Shown here: in pieces, positions 25,763 to 35,607 of the stretch
How the letters are laid out: every line of letters starts with the position of its first letter
Numbering within the stretch: position 1 is the first letter of the stretch
Source: an uncultured SAR86 cluster bacterium
GTDB taxonomy: Bacteria; Pseudomonadota; Gammaproteobacteria; Magnimaribacterales; AG-339-G14
Direction of reading: 5' to 3'
NCBI GenBank assembly: GCA_902635045.1
Contig: CACPMT010000004.1
Coordinates: 98,318-162,317, forward strand
DNA: 64,000 bases
Notes under the pieces: generated by a model
What the model was told of the DNA's origin: nothing
The model's input: only the letters and a program-made list of their open reading frames with translations
Databases searched by the model: none
Made by a program: the position numbers and the translations under genes

Positions 25763-27025
25763 ATGAATTTTGATCATTCGGACAAAACAAAAGAACTCTT
25801 AGGAAAGATACAACAGTTTATGGACGATCACTTATATGAAGGTGAAAAAACTTACCATGAACAACATGCCAAAATGCGAGAAGAGGGCAACCCTTGGCAA
25901 CAACCTCCGATTTTAGATGAGCTTAAAGCCAAAGCTAAAAAAGCAGGGTTGTGGAACTTATTTTTACCTGAATCTGAGTATGGTTATGGCTTAACAAATT
26001 TAGAATATGCTCCTTTATCGGAATTGATGGGTACAGTAGGAATCGCTTCTGAAGTGTTCAATTGTTCAGCTCCAGATACTGGAAACATGGAAGTAATCGA
26101 TAAATACGGAACTGATGAACAAAAAAAGGAATGGTTAGAACCATTATTAGCAGGTGAAATAAGATCTGCTTTTGGTATGACTGAACCCAATGTTGCATCT
26201 TCTGATGCAACCAATATAGGCAGTTCAATAGTCGAAGATGGTGACGAATATGTGATTAATGGAGAAAAATGGTGGACTTCAGGTGCTGGAGACCCAAGAT
26301 GTAAAATCATCATTTTTATGGGCGTATCCAATCCAGATAATCCCAAACATCAAAGACAATCTCAGATCTTAGTTCCTATGGACACTCCTGGAGTAGAGGT
26401 ACTAAGAATGATGACTGTGTTTGGAAATGACGATGCTCCTCACGGTCACGCACATATGAGATTTACCGATGTCAGAGTACCTAAATCGAACATAATCCTT
26501 GGTGAAGGAAGAGGTTTTGAAATTGCTCAAGGCAGACTTGGCCCTGGCCGTATTCATCATTGTATGAGAACTATCGGAGTTGCTGAAAGGGCATTAGACC
26601 TCTTATGCAAAAGATCTTTAGATAGGGTTGCGTTCGGTAAGCCGCTTGCTGAACTGGGAGGCAATTACGATATCATTGCTGATTGCAGAACAGAAATTGA
26701 AATGTGTAGGTTGCTTACTTACCGAGCTGCGGATCGTATGGATAAATTGGGCAATCAAATAGCTAGATCTGACATAGCACAAATTAAGGTAGCTGTTCCA
26801 AAAATGGCTTTAGCAGTAATCGATAAAGCTATCCAAATACACGGTGGTGGCGGAGTCTCTCAGGATACGCCTCTCGCTAGAATGTATGCTGGAATGAGAA
26901 CCTTAAGATTGGCTGATGGACCAGATGAAGTTCACCGCAGAACTATAGCGAGAATTGAACTTAGCAAACATCAAGCAGCTAAAGTTACCAACATCGAGGA
27001 AAAAGCTAAAGCAGCAAAAGCTTAA
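25763..27025 (+). CDS. Acyl-CoA dehydrogenase, ACAD10/11-like
   Basis: 420-residue acyl-CoA dehydrogenase with the FAD loop [28 protein letters not shown], and the C-terminal [13 protein letters not shown] and DGPDEVHRR segments; the glutamate of the latter is the likely catalytic base. This pattern matches the ACAD10/ACAD11 branch that handles very long or 4-hydroxy acyl-CoAs. A strong AAAGGAG precedes the ATG. A quinone-oxidoreductase gene follows after 15 bases, probably in the same transcript. Confidence 0.92.
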   Translation: MNFDHSDKTKELLGKIQQFMDDHLYEGEKTYHEQHAKMREEGNPWQQPPILDELKAKAKKAGLWNLFLPESEYGYGLTNLEYAPLSELMGTVGIASEVFNCSAPDTGNMEVIDKYGTDEQKKEWLEPLLAGEIRSAFGMTEPNVASSDATNIGSSIVEDGDEYVINGEKWWTSGAGDPRCKIIIFMGVSNPDNPKHQRQSQILVPMDTPGVEVLRMMTVFGNDDAPHGHAHMRFTDVRVPKSNIILGEGRGFEIAQGRLGPGRIHHCMRTIGVAERALDLLCKRSLDRVAFGKPLAELGGNYDIIADCRTEIEMCRLLTYRAADRMDKLGNQIARSDIAQIKVAVPKMALAVIDKAIQIHGGGGVSQDTPLARMYAGMRTLRLADGPDEVHRRTIARIELSKHQAAKVTNIEEKAKAAKA

Positions 27026-27040
27026 CAATAGTTTTTTTAG

Positions 27041-28048
27041 ATGTCTGAAGATCTTACTGAAGGATTTGTCTGTTCAAATCTTTCAGACGATCTTAGTGGC
27101 TTGTCTTTTAAAGAAATTCCAATAGAAAAAGTTTCCAAGAATTTCGTAAAAATCGATATTAAAGCTGCATCATTAAATTTTCCTGACTTGTTGATGACTC
27201 AAGGGAAATATCAAAATAAGCCCGAGTTACCTTTTGCATTGGGTATGGAAGGTTCGGGCGTGATATCTCAAATGGGCTCTGATGTAAAAAATTACAAAAC
27301 AGGTGATGAAGTCATGTTTGGTGGTTGGGGACATGGTGCCATCGCAAAATCAATTGTCGTTTCGGAATCAATGATTTCTCTAAAACCTGAATCATATTCC
27401 TTTGAAGAAGCTGCTGCATTTAAAACTGCTTACCTAACAGCTTATGTCGGCTTGATCAGAAGAGGCCAGCTTCAAAGAGGTGAAACTCTGTTGGTGCATG
27501 GTGCTTCTGGCGGAGTTGGAATGGCAGCTGTTCAGCTTGGCAAGTTATATGGGGCAAAAGTTATTGCAACTGGAACATCTGATGAAAAATTAGAAATAGT
27601 GAAAACTTGGGGTGCAGACGAAGTACTCAATATATTTGAAAATGAAAAAGTAAGTTTCAAAGATCGAGTAAAAGACCTTACAAATGGCAAAGGTGCAGAC
27701 GTAATCTATGATCCAGTTGGCGGTGAAGTTTTTGATCAATCAATAAGATGTATAAATTGGGGGGGTAGACTCTTAATCATCGGTTTTGCTGGGGGAACCA
27801 TTCCTACCTTGCCAGTAAACTATCCCCTGATAAAAGGTTTCTCAGTGGTTGGCGTTAGAGCCGGTGAATTTGGTAGAAGAGACCCTGTTCTTGGAAAAGA
27901 AAATATAGACATAATCAATACTTTAGCGGATGAAGACAAATTAAGACCTCATATATGTAAGGTTTTTGACTTTAAAGATTCTAAAGAAGCATTAGAGTAT
28001 TTAGAAAATAGAGAACTTATTGGGAAAGTAGTAATTCGTATCAACTAG
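27041..28048 (+). CDS. NADPH:quinone oxidoreductase, MDR family
   Basis: Medium-chain dehydrogenase/reductase of 335 residues without the zinc-binding cysteine cluster, resembling QorA/crotonyl-CoA-reductase-like proteins ([12 protein letters not shown] near the N-terminus). The Rossmann motif is [14 protein letters not shown], followed by GADEVLN and [11 protein letters not shown]. It follows the ACAD11-like gene by 15 bases, suggesting a joint role in acyl-CoA or enone reduction. It overlaps the small convergent zinc-ribbon gene by 8 bases. Confidence 0.9.
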   Translation: MSEDLTEGFVCSNLSDDLSGLSFKEIPIEKVSKNFVKIDIKAASLNFPDLLMTQGKYQNKPELPFALGMEGSGVISQMGSDVKNYKTGDEVMFGGWGHGAIAKSIVVSESMISLKPESYSFEEAAAFKTAYLTAYVGLIRRGQLQRGETLLVHGASGGVGMAAVQLGKLYGAKVIATGTSDEKLEIVKTWGADEVLNIFENEKVSFKDRVKDLTNGKGADVIYDPVGGEVFDQSIRCINWGGRLLIIGFAGGTIPTLPVNYPLIKGFSVVGVRAGEFGRRDPVLGKENIDIINTLADEDKLRPHICKVFDFKDSKEALEYLENRELIGKVVIRIN

Positions 28049-28172
28049 CTTTTTTGTTTCTTCGGCATCTCTCAGAACAATAAATGACATTTTCCCAGTC
28101 CCGTTCCCATTTTTTTCTCCAACTAAAGGGTTTTTTGCATACTTTGCAGATCTTAGTTTCTTTTTTTTTCAT
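28041..28172 (-). CDS. DUF2256-type four-cysteine zinc-ribbon protein (43 aa)
   Basis: A 43-residue protein. Two CxxC-type pairs, KICKVC near residues 8-12 and YCSERC near 31-36, flank a basic/aromatic stretch [12 protein letters not shown]. This is the DUF2256 pattern as I recall it, presumably binding one zinc. Its ATG overlaps the stop of the upstream photolyase-like gene as ATGA, so translation is probably coupled. The function is unknown; adjacency of DUF2256 to photolyase/cryptochrome genes in other bacteria is recalled, not checked. Confidence 0.85.
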   Translation of the reverse strand: MKKKETKICKVCKKPFSWRKKWERDWENVIYCSERCRRNKKAS

Positions 28173-29662
28173 TTTGCTGTGAATGCACCGATAAAATTAT
28201 CTGCTTCTTTAAAAATTAGTTTTTTCCTTTCAGGTTTCATTCTGTCTAATGATCTAGGAAGAATAGATAGTCTAGGATTGGACGCAAAGAATTTCCTATT
28301 GTCGCTCATAAACTTCCAATACAAACCATCCACTACATCGCACCAAGGACCTTTTTTATAATTACTCATTTTTAACAAATAATTTGAACCGCAGGAGTAT
28401 GGTTTAGTAGCAAAAATACCACCGTCGGCAAATGTACCCATACCAAACACATTCGGGACCATTACCCACTCAGACGAATCTATAAACATTTCCATAAACC
28501 ATTTATAAATTTCTTCAGGATGAATACGAGACAATGTCATTAAATTGCTTATTACCATTAGTCTTGGAATATGATGCGTATAGCCGTAATTCAGACAATC
28601 TTTGATTGCATCATCTAGGGGAGGAATTCCAGTTTCACCAGCGTACCAAGCGTCAGTGAGTTTGTGATCATGATTAAAAAAGTTGGATTGTCTTTCTTCT
28701 CCACCTTTCTGATGATAGGTTCCTCTTATAAATTCTCTCCAGCCAATAATTTGTCTTACGAAACCTTCTAACGAATTCAAAGGAATTTCGTTTTTTTTAG
28801 AAAATTCAATTGTTTCTTTAATCACTTCGCTTGGAGTTAATAATCCGATGTTTAGCAGTGGACTTAAAGCACTATGAAAAATAAAGTTATGGTCTGAATC
28901 TATCACATCTTCATAATCACCAAACTTAGCAAACCTTTTTTCTAAAAAATTTTTTAACCATTTTATAGAATTTGATCTGTTAGTTGGAAACCAAACTTTT
29001 TCCAATCTTCCAGGATGATTGGTAAATTTTGATTCAATTGTTTTTTTTAATTCAGATTCAAAATCAGCAGTTTTAAGTTTTGGCAAAACTGGAATTTCAA
29101 TATTCTTTGGAAGTTTTTTTCTATTTTCAGCATCAAAGGACCATTTACCGCCTTCGGGTTTATCTCCATCCATTAATAAATCATATTTTTTTCTCATCAT
29201 TTGGTAGAAACTCACCATTCTTAAGCTTTTATTGCCAAAGAAATCTTTAAATTCAGTCTTCGAACATAAAAACATAGGCGATTGGAATTCGTTTGTTTTT
29301 ATTTTTTCTTCTTTTAGAAAACTTTTGAACTTATCATTAAATTCGTCATCTTCAATTTCAAAATACCCAAGATCAGAAATACTATTTTCTTTAATTTCTT
29401 GATCTAGGGTTTTTAAAAAATCAACATCAAAGGATTGATCATCAATTGAGTGATAAATAACTTCGTACCCATTTTCTATAAGATAGTCTCTGTATTGCCT
29501 CATAGAGGAAAGAAAAAAGAAAATTTTAAGTTTGTGGTGACGATAATTAGTACAAAGACCAAGATCTTCTTTCATGAAAACTTTTTTTATTTTCGTCCTC
29601 TTTATTTCTTCGATGGGAAATAATTGGTTGCCAAGAATTATCAGTAAGCTATGATCTGCCAT
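28169..29662 (-). CDS. Cryptochrome/photolyase family protein, FeS-BCP-like without FeS ligands
   Basis: 497-residue flavoprotein of the bacterial (6-4) photolyase/cryptochrome (PhrB-like) group: an N-terminal antenna domain ([11 protein letters not shown]) and a C-terminal FAD domain with [30 protein letters not shown] and [14 protein letters not shown]. In PhrB-type proteins four cysteines bind a 4Fe-4S cluster; here the segments read IPPLDDAI and [16 protein letters not shown], so at most one is kept. It likely repairs UV lesions or senses blue light. It is divergent from the thioesterase gene, with the DUF2256 gene coupled downstream. Confidence 0.9.
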   Translation of the reverse strand: MADHSLLIILGNQLFPIEEIKRTKIKKVFMKEDLGLCTNYRHHKLKIFFFLSSMRQYRDYLIENGYEVIYHSIDDQSFDVDFLKTLDQEIKENSISDLGYFEIEDDEFNDKFKSFLKEEKIKTNEFQSPMFLCSKTEFKDFFGNKSLRMVSFYQMMRKKYDLLMDGDKPEGGKWSFDAENRKKLPKNIEIPVLPKLKTADFESELKKTIESKFTNHPGRLEKVWFPTNRSNSIKWLKNFLEKRFAKFGDYEDVIDSDHNFIFHSALSPLLNIGLLTPSEVIKETIEFSKKNEIPLNSLEGFVRQIIGWREFIRGTYHQKGGEERQSNFFNHDHKLTDAWYAGETGIPPLDDAIKDCLNYGYTHHIPRLMVISNLMTLSRIHPEEIYKWFMEMFIDSSEWVMVPNVFGMGTFADGGIFATKPYSCGSNYLLKMSNYKKGPWCDVVDGLYWKFMSDNRKFFASNPRLSILPRSLDRMKPERKKLIFKEADNFIGAFTAK

Positions 29663-29696
29663 TATTTTTTTAAATTTACTTTAACTTCCTCATCTT

Positions 29697-30176
29697 ATGA
29701 AAAATAAGTTCCCATATAAAGGCAATATAGTAACTGTGACTAAGGATATGTGTGATATGAATGGTCATATGAATGTGTCTTACTATTCGAAAGTTTTTGA
29801 CGAAGGCGGTTTTGAATTGTACAAGGATCTTGGTTTTTCATGGGACAATGAAACAATAAGATCAGAATTCTCCACCTTTACCCTTGAAGAAAATATTAGA
29901 TATCTAAAGGAAAACTTATTAGGAGAAAAAATAATCCCTTGTTATCGCATAGTTAATGTAAATAGAAAATTAATTCATCAAGCCGCTGTTCTTCTTAACG
30001 AAAAGGAAGAAGTTTCAGCCATCTCAGAAGTTTTATTAATTCACATCGATATGGTGAAAAGGAAGTCAACACCTTTTTCAGATGAGTCGTTTGAGCGGAT
30101 TAAAGGTTTAAAAGAAGCTCATGACAAGTTAGGTGATTTGGGAATTGAATTTAGATTGAAGATTAAGAGCCCTTAA
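29697..30176 (+). CDS. Hotdog-fold acyl-CoA thioesterase
   Basis: 159-residue single hotdog protein of the YbgC/4HBT type. The motif DMNGHMNVSYY with Asp20 is the characteristic catalytic region; FTLEENIRYLKE and later YRIVNVNRKL fit the helix and sheet. It would hydrolyse an acyl- or betainyl-type CoA thioester. It is divergent from the photolyase-like gene and overlaps the convergent enoyl-CoA hydratase by 14 bases. Substrate unknown. Confidence 0.82.
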   Translation: MKNKFPYKGNIVTVTKDMCDMNGHMNVSYYSKVFDEGGFELYKDLGFSWDNETIRSEFSTFTLEENIRYLKENLLGEKIIPCYRIVNVNRKLIHQAAVLLNEKEEVSAISEVLLIHIDMVKRKSTPFSDESFERIKGLKEAHDKLGDLGIEFRLKIKSP

Positions 30177-30924
30177 AATTTGGCTCTTTTCTTTCTAGCG
30201 AGGCTTTAATTCCCTCCTTAAAATCAGCAGTTTCTCTCAGTCGATTTTGTTCGGAAAGTTCCCATTTAACAATTTCTGCAATTTGATCGGCAATTCCTTC
30301 ATTAACAGTGAATCTAATGGCTTGAACCCCTAATGGGCCAGCGGAGTTTATCTCATCAGCAAGGTCTCTTGCTTTTTGCATTAAGTTTTCTTTATCAACT
30401 AAATAATCCGCCAGACCTATTTTAAAAGCCTCTTCCCCTGTTAATCTTGCACTAGTAAGTAACATCCATTTTGCCTTTTGTTCGCCAACCACTCTAGGTA
30501 AAGTGATAGATGTTCCGAAGCCCTGATGAAAGCCAAGCTTAGAAAAATTTGCACTGAATCTTGCTTCAGGACATGCCACTCTGAAATCCGCAGCTAAAGA
30601 AACTCCAAGCCCACCTCCAACAGCTGCGCCTTGAATTGCAGCAATAATAGGTTTCTTTGTTCGAAATAATCTTACAGCTTGATCATATAGGCTCGCGTAA
30701 GCATCAGATTCTTCTTTAAAACTTGATCGAGTGAAGTCAGCACCGGCACAGAAATGTTTTCCTTCCGAATACAAAATAATAGAACGACATTCTATATTGT
30801 TATCTTGTTCCTCGAGAAAATCTGCAATCTGAGATATGAGTTCAGAATCAAAATGATTATTTGGTGGGCGATTTATCTTTATGAACGCCGTATGTTCTTC
30901 AATTGATGTTACTAAATCTTCCAT
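30163..30924 (-). CDS. Enoyl-CoA hydratase/isomerase family protein
   Basis: 253-residue crotonase-fold enzyme. CAGADFTRSSF and QGAAVGGGLGVSLAADFR form the oxyanion hole; the region around LGFHQGFGTSITLPRV corresponds to the catalytic acid/base loop. It is monocistronic on the minus strand and overlaps the thioesterase by 14 bases at the 3' end. Hydratase or isomerase activity cannot be separated by sequence alone. Confidence 0.88.
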   Translation of the reverse strand: MEDLVTSIEEHTAFIKINRPPNNHFDSELISQIADFLEEQDNNIECRSIILYSEGKHFCAGADFTRSSFKEESDAYASLYDQAVRLFRTKKPIIAAIQGAAVGGGLGVSLAADFRVACPEARFSANFSKLGFHQGFGTSITLPRVVGEQKAKWMLLTSARLTGEEAFKIGLADYLVDKENLMQKARDLADEINSAGPLGVQAIRFTVNEGIADQIAEIVKWELSEQNRLRETADFKEGIKASLERKEPNFKGS

Positions 30925-31011
30925 AAATATATCAATTTTAAATTCTTAAAATGAAATACAATAACGTATTAAAGCAGAAAATTGCTAAGACAAAAAAATC
31001 TTTTCTAGTTT

Positions 31012-31221
31012 ATGGATTTTATAAATAGAATACTTAATAAAATAGACGTAACACTTTTTATTATTTATGGCTTCATGGGTATTGGAAGTGTTTATTTGGG
31101 AGCATTTATTAGAAATCAAATAGATATGGCTTTTTGGCCCGAAATTTTTATCTGTGTTTTAGTCATTTCACCAATTTATTTTTTAGTAAGATTGGCTAAG
31201 AAAAAATACATGCCCAAGTGA
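31012..31221 (+). CDS. Small membrane protein with two predicted helices
   Basis: 69 residues with two hydrophobic spans (about 13-33 and 44-62) and a basic C-terminal tail, hence an inner-membrane protein of unknown function. The rhodanese gene begins one base after its stop, so the two likely form an operon. No family recognised. Confidence 0.6.
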   Translation: MDFINRILNKIDVTLFIIYGFMGIGSVYLGAFIRNQIDMAFWPEIFICVLVISPIYFLVRLAKKKYMPK

Positions 31222-31222
31222 A

Positions 31223-31588
31223 ATGAAAACTTTTACAGAATTACTTAACGAAGCAGCAAAAGAAGTAAATGAGATAGATATTTTCCAATTAAAAAAACTT
31301 ATCGATGAAAATTATTCTTTTAAATTAATAGATATCAGAGAAGATAATGAGCTATTAGGTGGAAAAATAAATACTGCACAACATATTGGAAGAGGAGTAT
31401 TAGAAAAAAATATAGAAGCAAATGCTCCTGACAGAGAAGAAGAAATAATTCTTTATTGTGCTGGAGGAATAAGATCTATCTTAGGGTGTAAGTCCTTACA
31501 AGATATGGGCTATAAGAAAGTTTTCTCTTTAAAAGGGGGAATAGGAGATTGGATCAATGCTGAGTTTCCGCTTGTTTCCAATGAATAA
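31223..31588 (+). CDS. Rhodanese-like sulfurtransferase
   Basis: 121-residue single-domain rhodanese. The active-site loop YCAGGIRS carries the persulfide-forming cysteine, and LIDIREDNELLGGKI marks the N-terminal conserved segment. It probably transfers sulfane sulfur in the cytoplasm. It lies one base after a small membrane protein and 48 bases before the flavin monooxygenase. Partner and acceptor unknown. Confidence 0.88.
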   Translation: MKTFTELLNEAAKEVNEIDIFQLKKLIDENYSFKLIDIREDNELLGGKINTAQHIGRGVLEKNIEANAPDREEEIILYCAGGIRSILGCKSLQDMGYKKVFSLKGGIGDWINAEFPLVSNE

Positions 31589-31636
31589 GCCATATGAAAA
31601 ATTAATAAATTAAATTTTTTTGTATTAAAATAAGTT

Positions 31637-33097
31637 ATGGAAAATGAATTTGATGTAGTTGTTGTTGGAGCAGGAATATCTGGAATCGGAGCTGGAGCTC
31701 ATTTTAATTTAAAATGTCCTGATCAAACATATGTAATTCTTGAAGGCAGAGAGAGTTTTGGGGGAACTTGGGATCTTTTTAAATATCCCGGAATAAGATC
31801 AGATTCGGACATGCATACCCTTGGATATTCATTCAAACCCTGGGTACATAAAAAATCTATTGCGAACGCACCAGCAATAATGGAGTATCTTGAAGAAACA
31901 ATTGATGAATACGAATTGCATCCACACATAAGGTACAACCATCATGTTGAAACAGCCAACTGGTCGCCTAAAGAGGGTAAATGGATAGTTTCAGTGACTG
32001 ATAAAGTAAATAACAAGGAAATTATTTTTAAAGGCAAATTGCTTTATATGTGTTCAGGATATTATAAATATGCTCATGGGTATGAGCCAAAATTTGAAGG
32101 CTCGGAAAACTTTGAAGGTCAAATTGTCCACCCTCAAAAATGGTCTGACGATGTTGAGTATGAGAATAAAGAAGTTGTGGTTATTGGAAGCGGCGCCACT
32201 GCTGCAACTTTAGTTCCTGAGTTAGCAAAAAAAACCAAGCATACAACTATGCTTCAAAGATCTCCAACTTATTTTGTTTCTGCTCCAGACGAAGATTATT
32301 TAGCTAACAATTTAAGAAGATTCATTCCTGATAGATTAGCTTATTTTCTCATAAGGATAAGAAATATATCTTTTCAACAATTCTTTTTTAAAAGAGCAAG
32401 AGCTTATCCCGAACAAGCAAAAGAACGAATTCTTAACATGGTTAAAGAAGAATTGCCTGAGGACATTGTGAACAAACATTTCACTCCTTCTTATAATCCC
32501 TGGGATCAAAGAATATGCCTCATACCTAACAGCGATTTTTTTGAATCTATCAAAGCTAAGACTTCTTCAGTTGTTACGGATCATATTGAAAAATTTGAAG
32601 AGAAGGGGATAAGGTTGAAATCTGGAAACTTTCTGCCTGCGGACCTGATCGTAACTGCAACTGGTTTGATATTGGAGTCTTTTGGCGGAGTTAAAATGAG
32701 TGTTGATAATAAGCCTATCGAAGCTTCCGATACTTATACATATAGAAGCCTAATGTACAGCGGTATCCCCAATCTTGTTAGCTGTTTTGGCTATATCAAT
32801 GCTTCCTGGACTCTAAAAGCAGACCTTACTAGCGAATACGTTTGTCGCTTGATCAAACATATGAAGAAAAATGACTTCGAAGTTGTTTGTCCTCAATTTG
32901 AAGTAGACATCGAAGAATCTGATGACTTTTTAAATGGTTTCTCATCTGGCTATATTAAAAGAGCCGCTGATTCTCAACCGAAACAAGGAAAGGAGAAACC
33001 TTGGATTAATCTTCAAGATTACTTTAAAGACTGGATAGATATAAAATTCAAGAAGCTGGATGACGGGTATCTTAATTTTTCTAAATTAGAAAAGTAG
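31637..33097 (+). CDS. Flavin-containing monooxygenase (FMO/Baeyer-Villiger type)
   Basis: 486-residue class B flavoprotein monooxygenase. The FAD-binding motif GAGISGIGAG is near residue 11, the NADPH-binding motif GSGATAATL is central, and the fingerprint FEGQIVHPQKW matches the FxGxxxHxxxW rule shared by FMO and Baeyer-Villiger enzymes. It may oxygenate ketones, amines or sulfur compounds. It is a stand-alone gene before rlmN and the substrate is unknown. Confidence 0.9.
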   Translation: MENEFDVVVVGAGISGIGAGAHFNLKCPDQTYVILEGRESFGGTWDLFKYPGIRSDSDMHTLGYSFKPWVHKKSIANAPAIMEYLEETIDEYELHPHIRYNHHVETANWSPKEGKWIVSVTDKVNNKEIIFKGKLLYMCSGYYKYAHGYEPKFEGSENFEGQIVHPQKWSDDVEYENKEVVVIGSGATAATLVPELAKKTKHTTMLQRSPTYFVSAPDEDYLANNLRRFIPDRLAYFLIRIRNISFQQFFFKRARAYPEQAKERILNMVKEELPEDIVNKHFTPSYNPWDQRICLIPNSDFFESIKAKTSSVVTDHIEKFEEKGIRLKSGNFLPADLIVTATGLILESFGGVKMSVDNKPIEASDTYTYRSLMYSGIPNLVSCFGYINASWTLKADLTSEYVCRLIKHMKKNDFEVVCPQFEVDIEESDDFLNGFSSGYIKRAADSQPKQGKEKPWINLQDYFKDWIDIKFKKLDDGYLNFSKLEK

Positions 33098-33165
33098 CAA
33101 TTTAAGATGATTTCAACAAGGCGTTACCAAGGTCTTGTCTTTGTCTTTAAGTAAACACTACGAAA

Positions 33166-34287
33166 ATGAACTCTACAATTTTTCAAAAGACAAACATTTT
33201 AGGTAAAACTTTGCCAGAGATGGAAGAGCTTTTGATTAATCTTGGTCAGAAGTCATACAGAGCAAAACAAATTTTAAAATGGATTCACCAAAGAGGAATT
33301 TCTAATTTTGATGAAATGACAGACTTATCCAAGGATTTAAGAAGTGTTATGAAAGATCACTTTATTATTGAAGCGCCAATCATTTCTTACGAAGAACTAT
33401 CTGAAGATGGGACAAAAAAATGGATTTTAGATGTAGGAAATCAAGATTCCATAGAGATGGTTTTAATCCCAGAAGGTAAAAGGGCCACACTATGTGTTTC
33501 TTCTCAAGTAGGTTGTGCTATAAATTGCAGTTTTTGTGCAACCGGTAAACAAGGATTCTCAAGAAATTTAAAGGCATCGGAAATAATTGGACAAGTGTGG
33601 TTGGCGGCAAATTCATATGGCGCCCCAAGAACGGCCAACGACAAAAATATTACCAATGTGGTAATGATGGGAATGGGAGAGCCACTTCATAATTTTGATC
33701 CCGTAGTTTCTGCAATGAATATTATGCTTGATGAAAACGCCTACGGACTTTCTAAAAGAAAAGTGACTTTGAGCACTTCTGGTTTAGTGCCTGAAATTAA
33801 TAAATTAGCCAAAGTATCAGATGTTTCATTAACTATATCCTTGCATGCTCCAAACGACGAACTGAGGAATATTTTGGTGCCTGTAAATAAAAAGTATCCT
33901 ATTCAATTATTATTAGATGCAGTTAAAAATTATGTAGAAGGGTGTGACGATAAAAGAATTACAACCATTGAATACATTCTGATTGATAAGGTAAATGATA
34001 CATTGGAGTTAGCTAAAGAATTAGCAGATTTACTTTCGCAAATTAAGTGCAAAATAAATTTGATACCTTTTAATGAATTTAATGAATCTGATTACTTACA
34101 ACCCTCGGGTAATAGAATAAGGAAGTTTAAAGACTATCTTGTCAAAAGAGGTTACGTTACCACCATTAGATCAACGAGAGGCGACGATATTATGGCAGCT
34201 TGCGGACAATTAGTTGGTCAAGTTAATGATAAGACTAGAAGAAAAGAAAGAATACAAAGAGCCAAAATTGAAGCTCAAAGCATTTAG
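33166..34287 (+). CDS. rlmN: Dual-specificity 23S rRNA/tRNA adenine-C2 methyltransferase RlmN
   Basis: Radical SAM enzyme of 373 residues that methylates A2503 of 23S rRNA and A37 of some tRNAs. The cluster motif Cys117-x3-Cys121-x2-Cys124 (CAINCSFC) is intact, MMGMGEPLHNF and LSTSGLVPEI are the other landmarks, and a late cysteine in MAACGQL is the methyl-carrying residue. It shares a 4-base stop overlap with convergent hflX. Confidence 0.96.
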   Translation: MNSTIFQKTNILGKTLPEMEELLINLGQKSYRAKQILKWIHQRGISNFDEMTDLSKDLRSVMKDHFIIEAPIISYEELSEDGTKKWILDVGNQDSIEMVLIPEGKRATLCVSSQVGCAINCSFCATGKQGFSRNLKASEIIGQVWLAANSYGAPRTANDKNITNVVMMGMGEPLHNFDPVVSAMNIMLDENAYGLSKRKVTLSTSGLVPEINKLAKVSDVSLTISLHAPNDELRNILVPVNKKYPIQLLLDAVKNYVEGCDDKRITTIEYILIDKVNDTLELAKELADLLSQIKCKINLIPFNEFNESDYLQPSGNRIRKFKDYLVKRGYVTTIRSTRGDDIMAACGQLVGQVNDKTRRKERIQRAKIEAQSI

Positions 34288-35585
34288 GAAACCTTAGATA
34301 TAGATTCTTCGGCCTCTACTAAACGAAATTCTTTATTTTCCATAAATTCCTTTAAAAGTTTTATCCCCATTGTTACTGATAAGTAAATTTGATCAGTAGA
34401 GTTTTTTTCCTCTTTCACACAACCTAAAGCAAATAGCCTTGATCTTAATTTACCGGCAGATGAATCAATTGAAACCCAGCCTTTAAAAATCCCCTCATTA
34501 AAATGATCATTTATTTTCTCTTTTAGATTTTCAATTCCTAAATTTTTGGTTGCAGATACCCAAGACTCAAAATCATTAACTTTTGGAATAATAAATTTTT
34601 CTAAATCAATCAGATCACATTTATTATTAACCATTAGTTGGGGAATAGAGTCAGCTTTTAAATCTTTTAATAATTTATTTACTTGCGAGATTTTAAAACT
34701 TGAATCGATATCTGAAGCATCAACAACATGCAAAAGAAGATCCGCAGATCTTAACTCGTCTAACGTTCCTTTAAATGATTCAATTAATTGAGTTGGTAAA
34801 TCCGATATAAAACCAACCGTATCGGAAAATAAGATTGAATCTATCCCTGGTGTTGTATTTTTTCGAGTGGTCGCATCCAGTGTTGCAAAGGGTTTATCAG
34901 CTGCATAGAGATTTTGTCCTGTTAATTTGTTAAACAATGAAGTTTTACCTGCATTGGTATATCCAATGAGAGATACCAATTTATTTTTACTTTTCTTTCT
35001 AGAGTAGCGATTAACTGATCTTTGACTATGAGATTTATTTAATTTCTTGTTGATTGATTTAATTCTATGAGAAATTAATCTTCGGTCTGTTTCTAGCTGA
35101 GTTTCTCCTGGACCCCTTAAACCAATTCCTCCTTTTTGCCTCTCTAAATGACTCCATCCTCTGACAAGCCTTGTTGAAAGGTGTTTGAGTTGAGCTAATT
35201 CAACTTGAAGTTTTCCAATATGACTTGATGCTCTTCTAGCAAAAATATCTAAAATCAAACCAGTTCTATCTAGAACTCTAGCACCTAAGAACTTCTCTAA
35301 ATTTCTTTCTTGAGATGGAGATAGATCATGATTAAATATGACTAACTCAGCTTTTTTAGCTTGGACAAGATTTTTTACTTCTTCTGCTTTTCCTTGTTTT
35401 AAATAAAATTTTGCCGAGGGTCTATCTTGCTTTCCTATAACTTCACCAAAAATTTCTGCACCAGAAGACAAAACAAGTTCTCTGAATTCTGATATAGAGT
35501 TTTTTTGGGAATTTTTAGTTTTAAGTTTGAAAAGTTCGATCTGAACTAGAATAGCGTTTTGCGTAAATTTTTCACGATCTTGCAT
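34284..35585 (-). CDS. hflX: Ribosome-associated GTPase HflX
   Basis: 433-residue GTPase that splits or rescues stalled ribosomes. The N-terminal HflX domain (GAEIFGEVIGKQDRPSAKFYLKQGK), a Gly-rich linker (GGIGLRGPGETQLETDRR) and the G domain with G1 GYTNAGKTS and NNKCD-type G4 are present. The start at 35585 was chosen although the frame is open to 35687: the extension would run into the divergent glycosyltransferase and has no family match. Its usual partner hfq is not next to it. Confidence 0.94.
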   Translation of the reverse strand: MQDREKFTQNAILVQIELFKLKTKNSQKNSISEFRELVLSSGAEIFGEVIGKQDRPSAKFYLKQGKAEEVKNLVQAKKAELVIFNHDLSPSQERNLEKFLGARVLDRTGLILDIFARRASSHIGKLQVELAQLKHLSTRLVRGWSHLERQKGGIGLRGPGETQLETDRRLISHRIKSINKKLNKSHSQRSVNRYSRKKSKNKLVSLIGYTNAGKTSLFNKLTGQNLYAADKPFATLDATTRKNTTPGIDSILFSDTVGFISDLPTQLIESFKGTLDELRSADLLLHVVDASDIDSSFKISQVNKLLKDLKADSIPQLMVNNKCDLIDLEKFIIPKVNDFESWVSATKNLGIENLKEKINDHFNEGIFKGWVSIDSSAGKLRSRLFALGCVKEEKNSTDQIYLSVTMGIKLLKEFMENKEFRLVEAEESISKVS

Positions 35586-35607
35586 GCAAAGATTATAATG
35601 CAGAACG

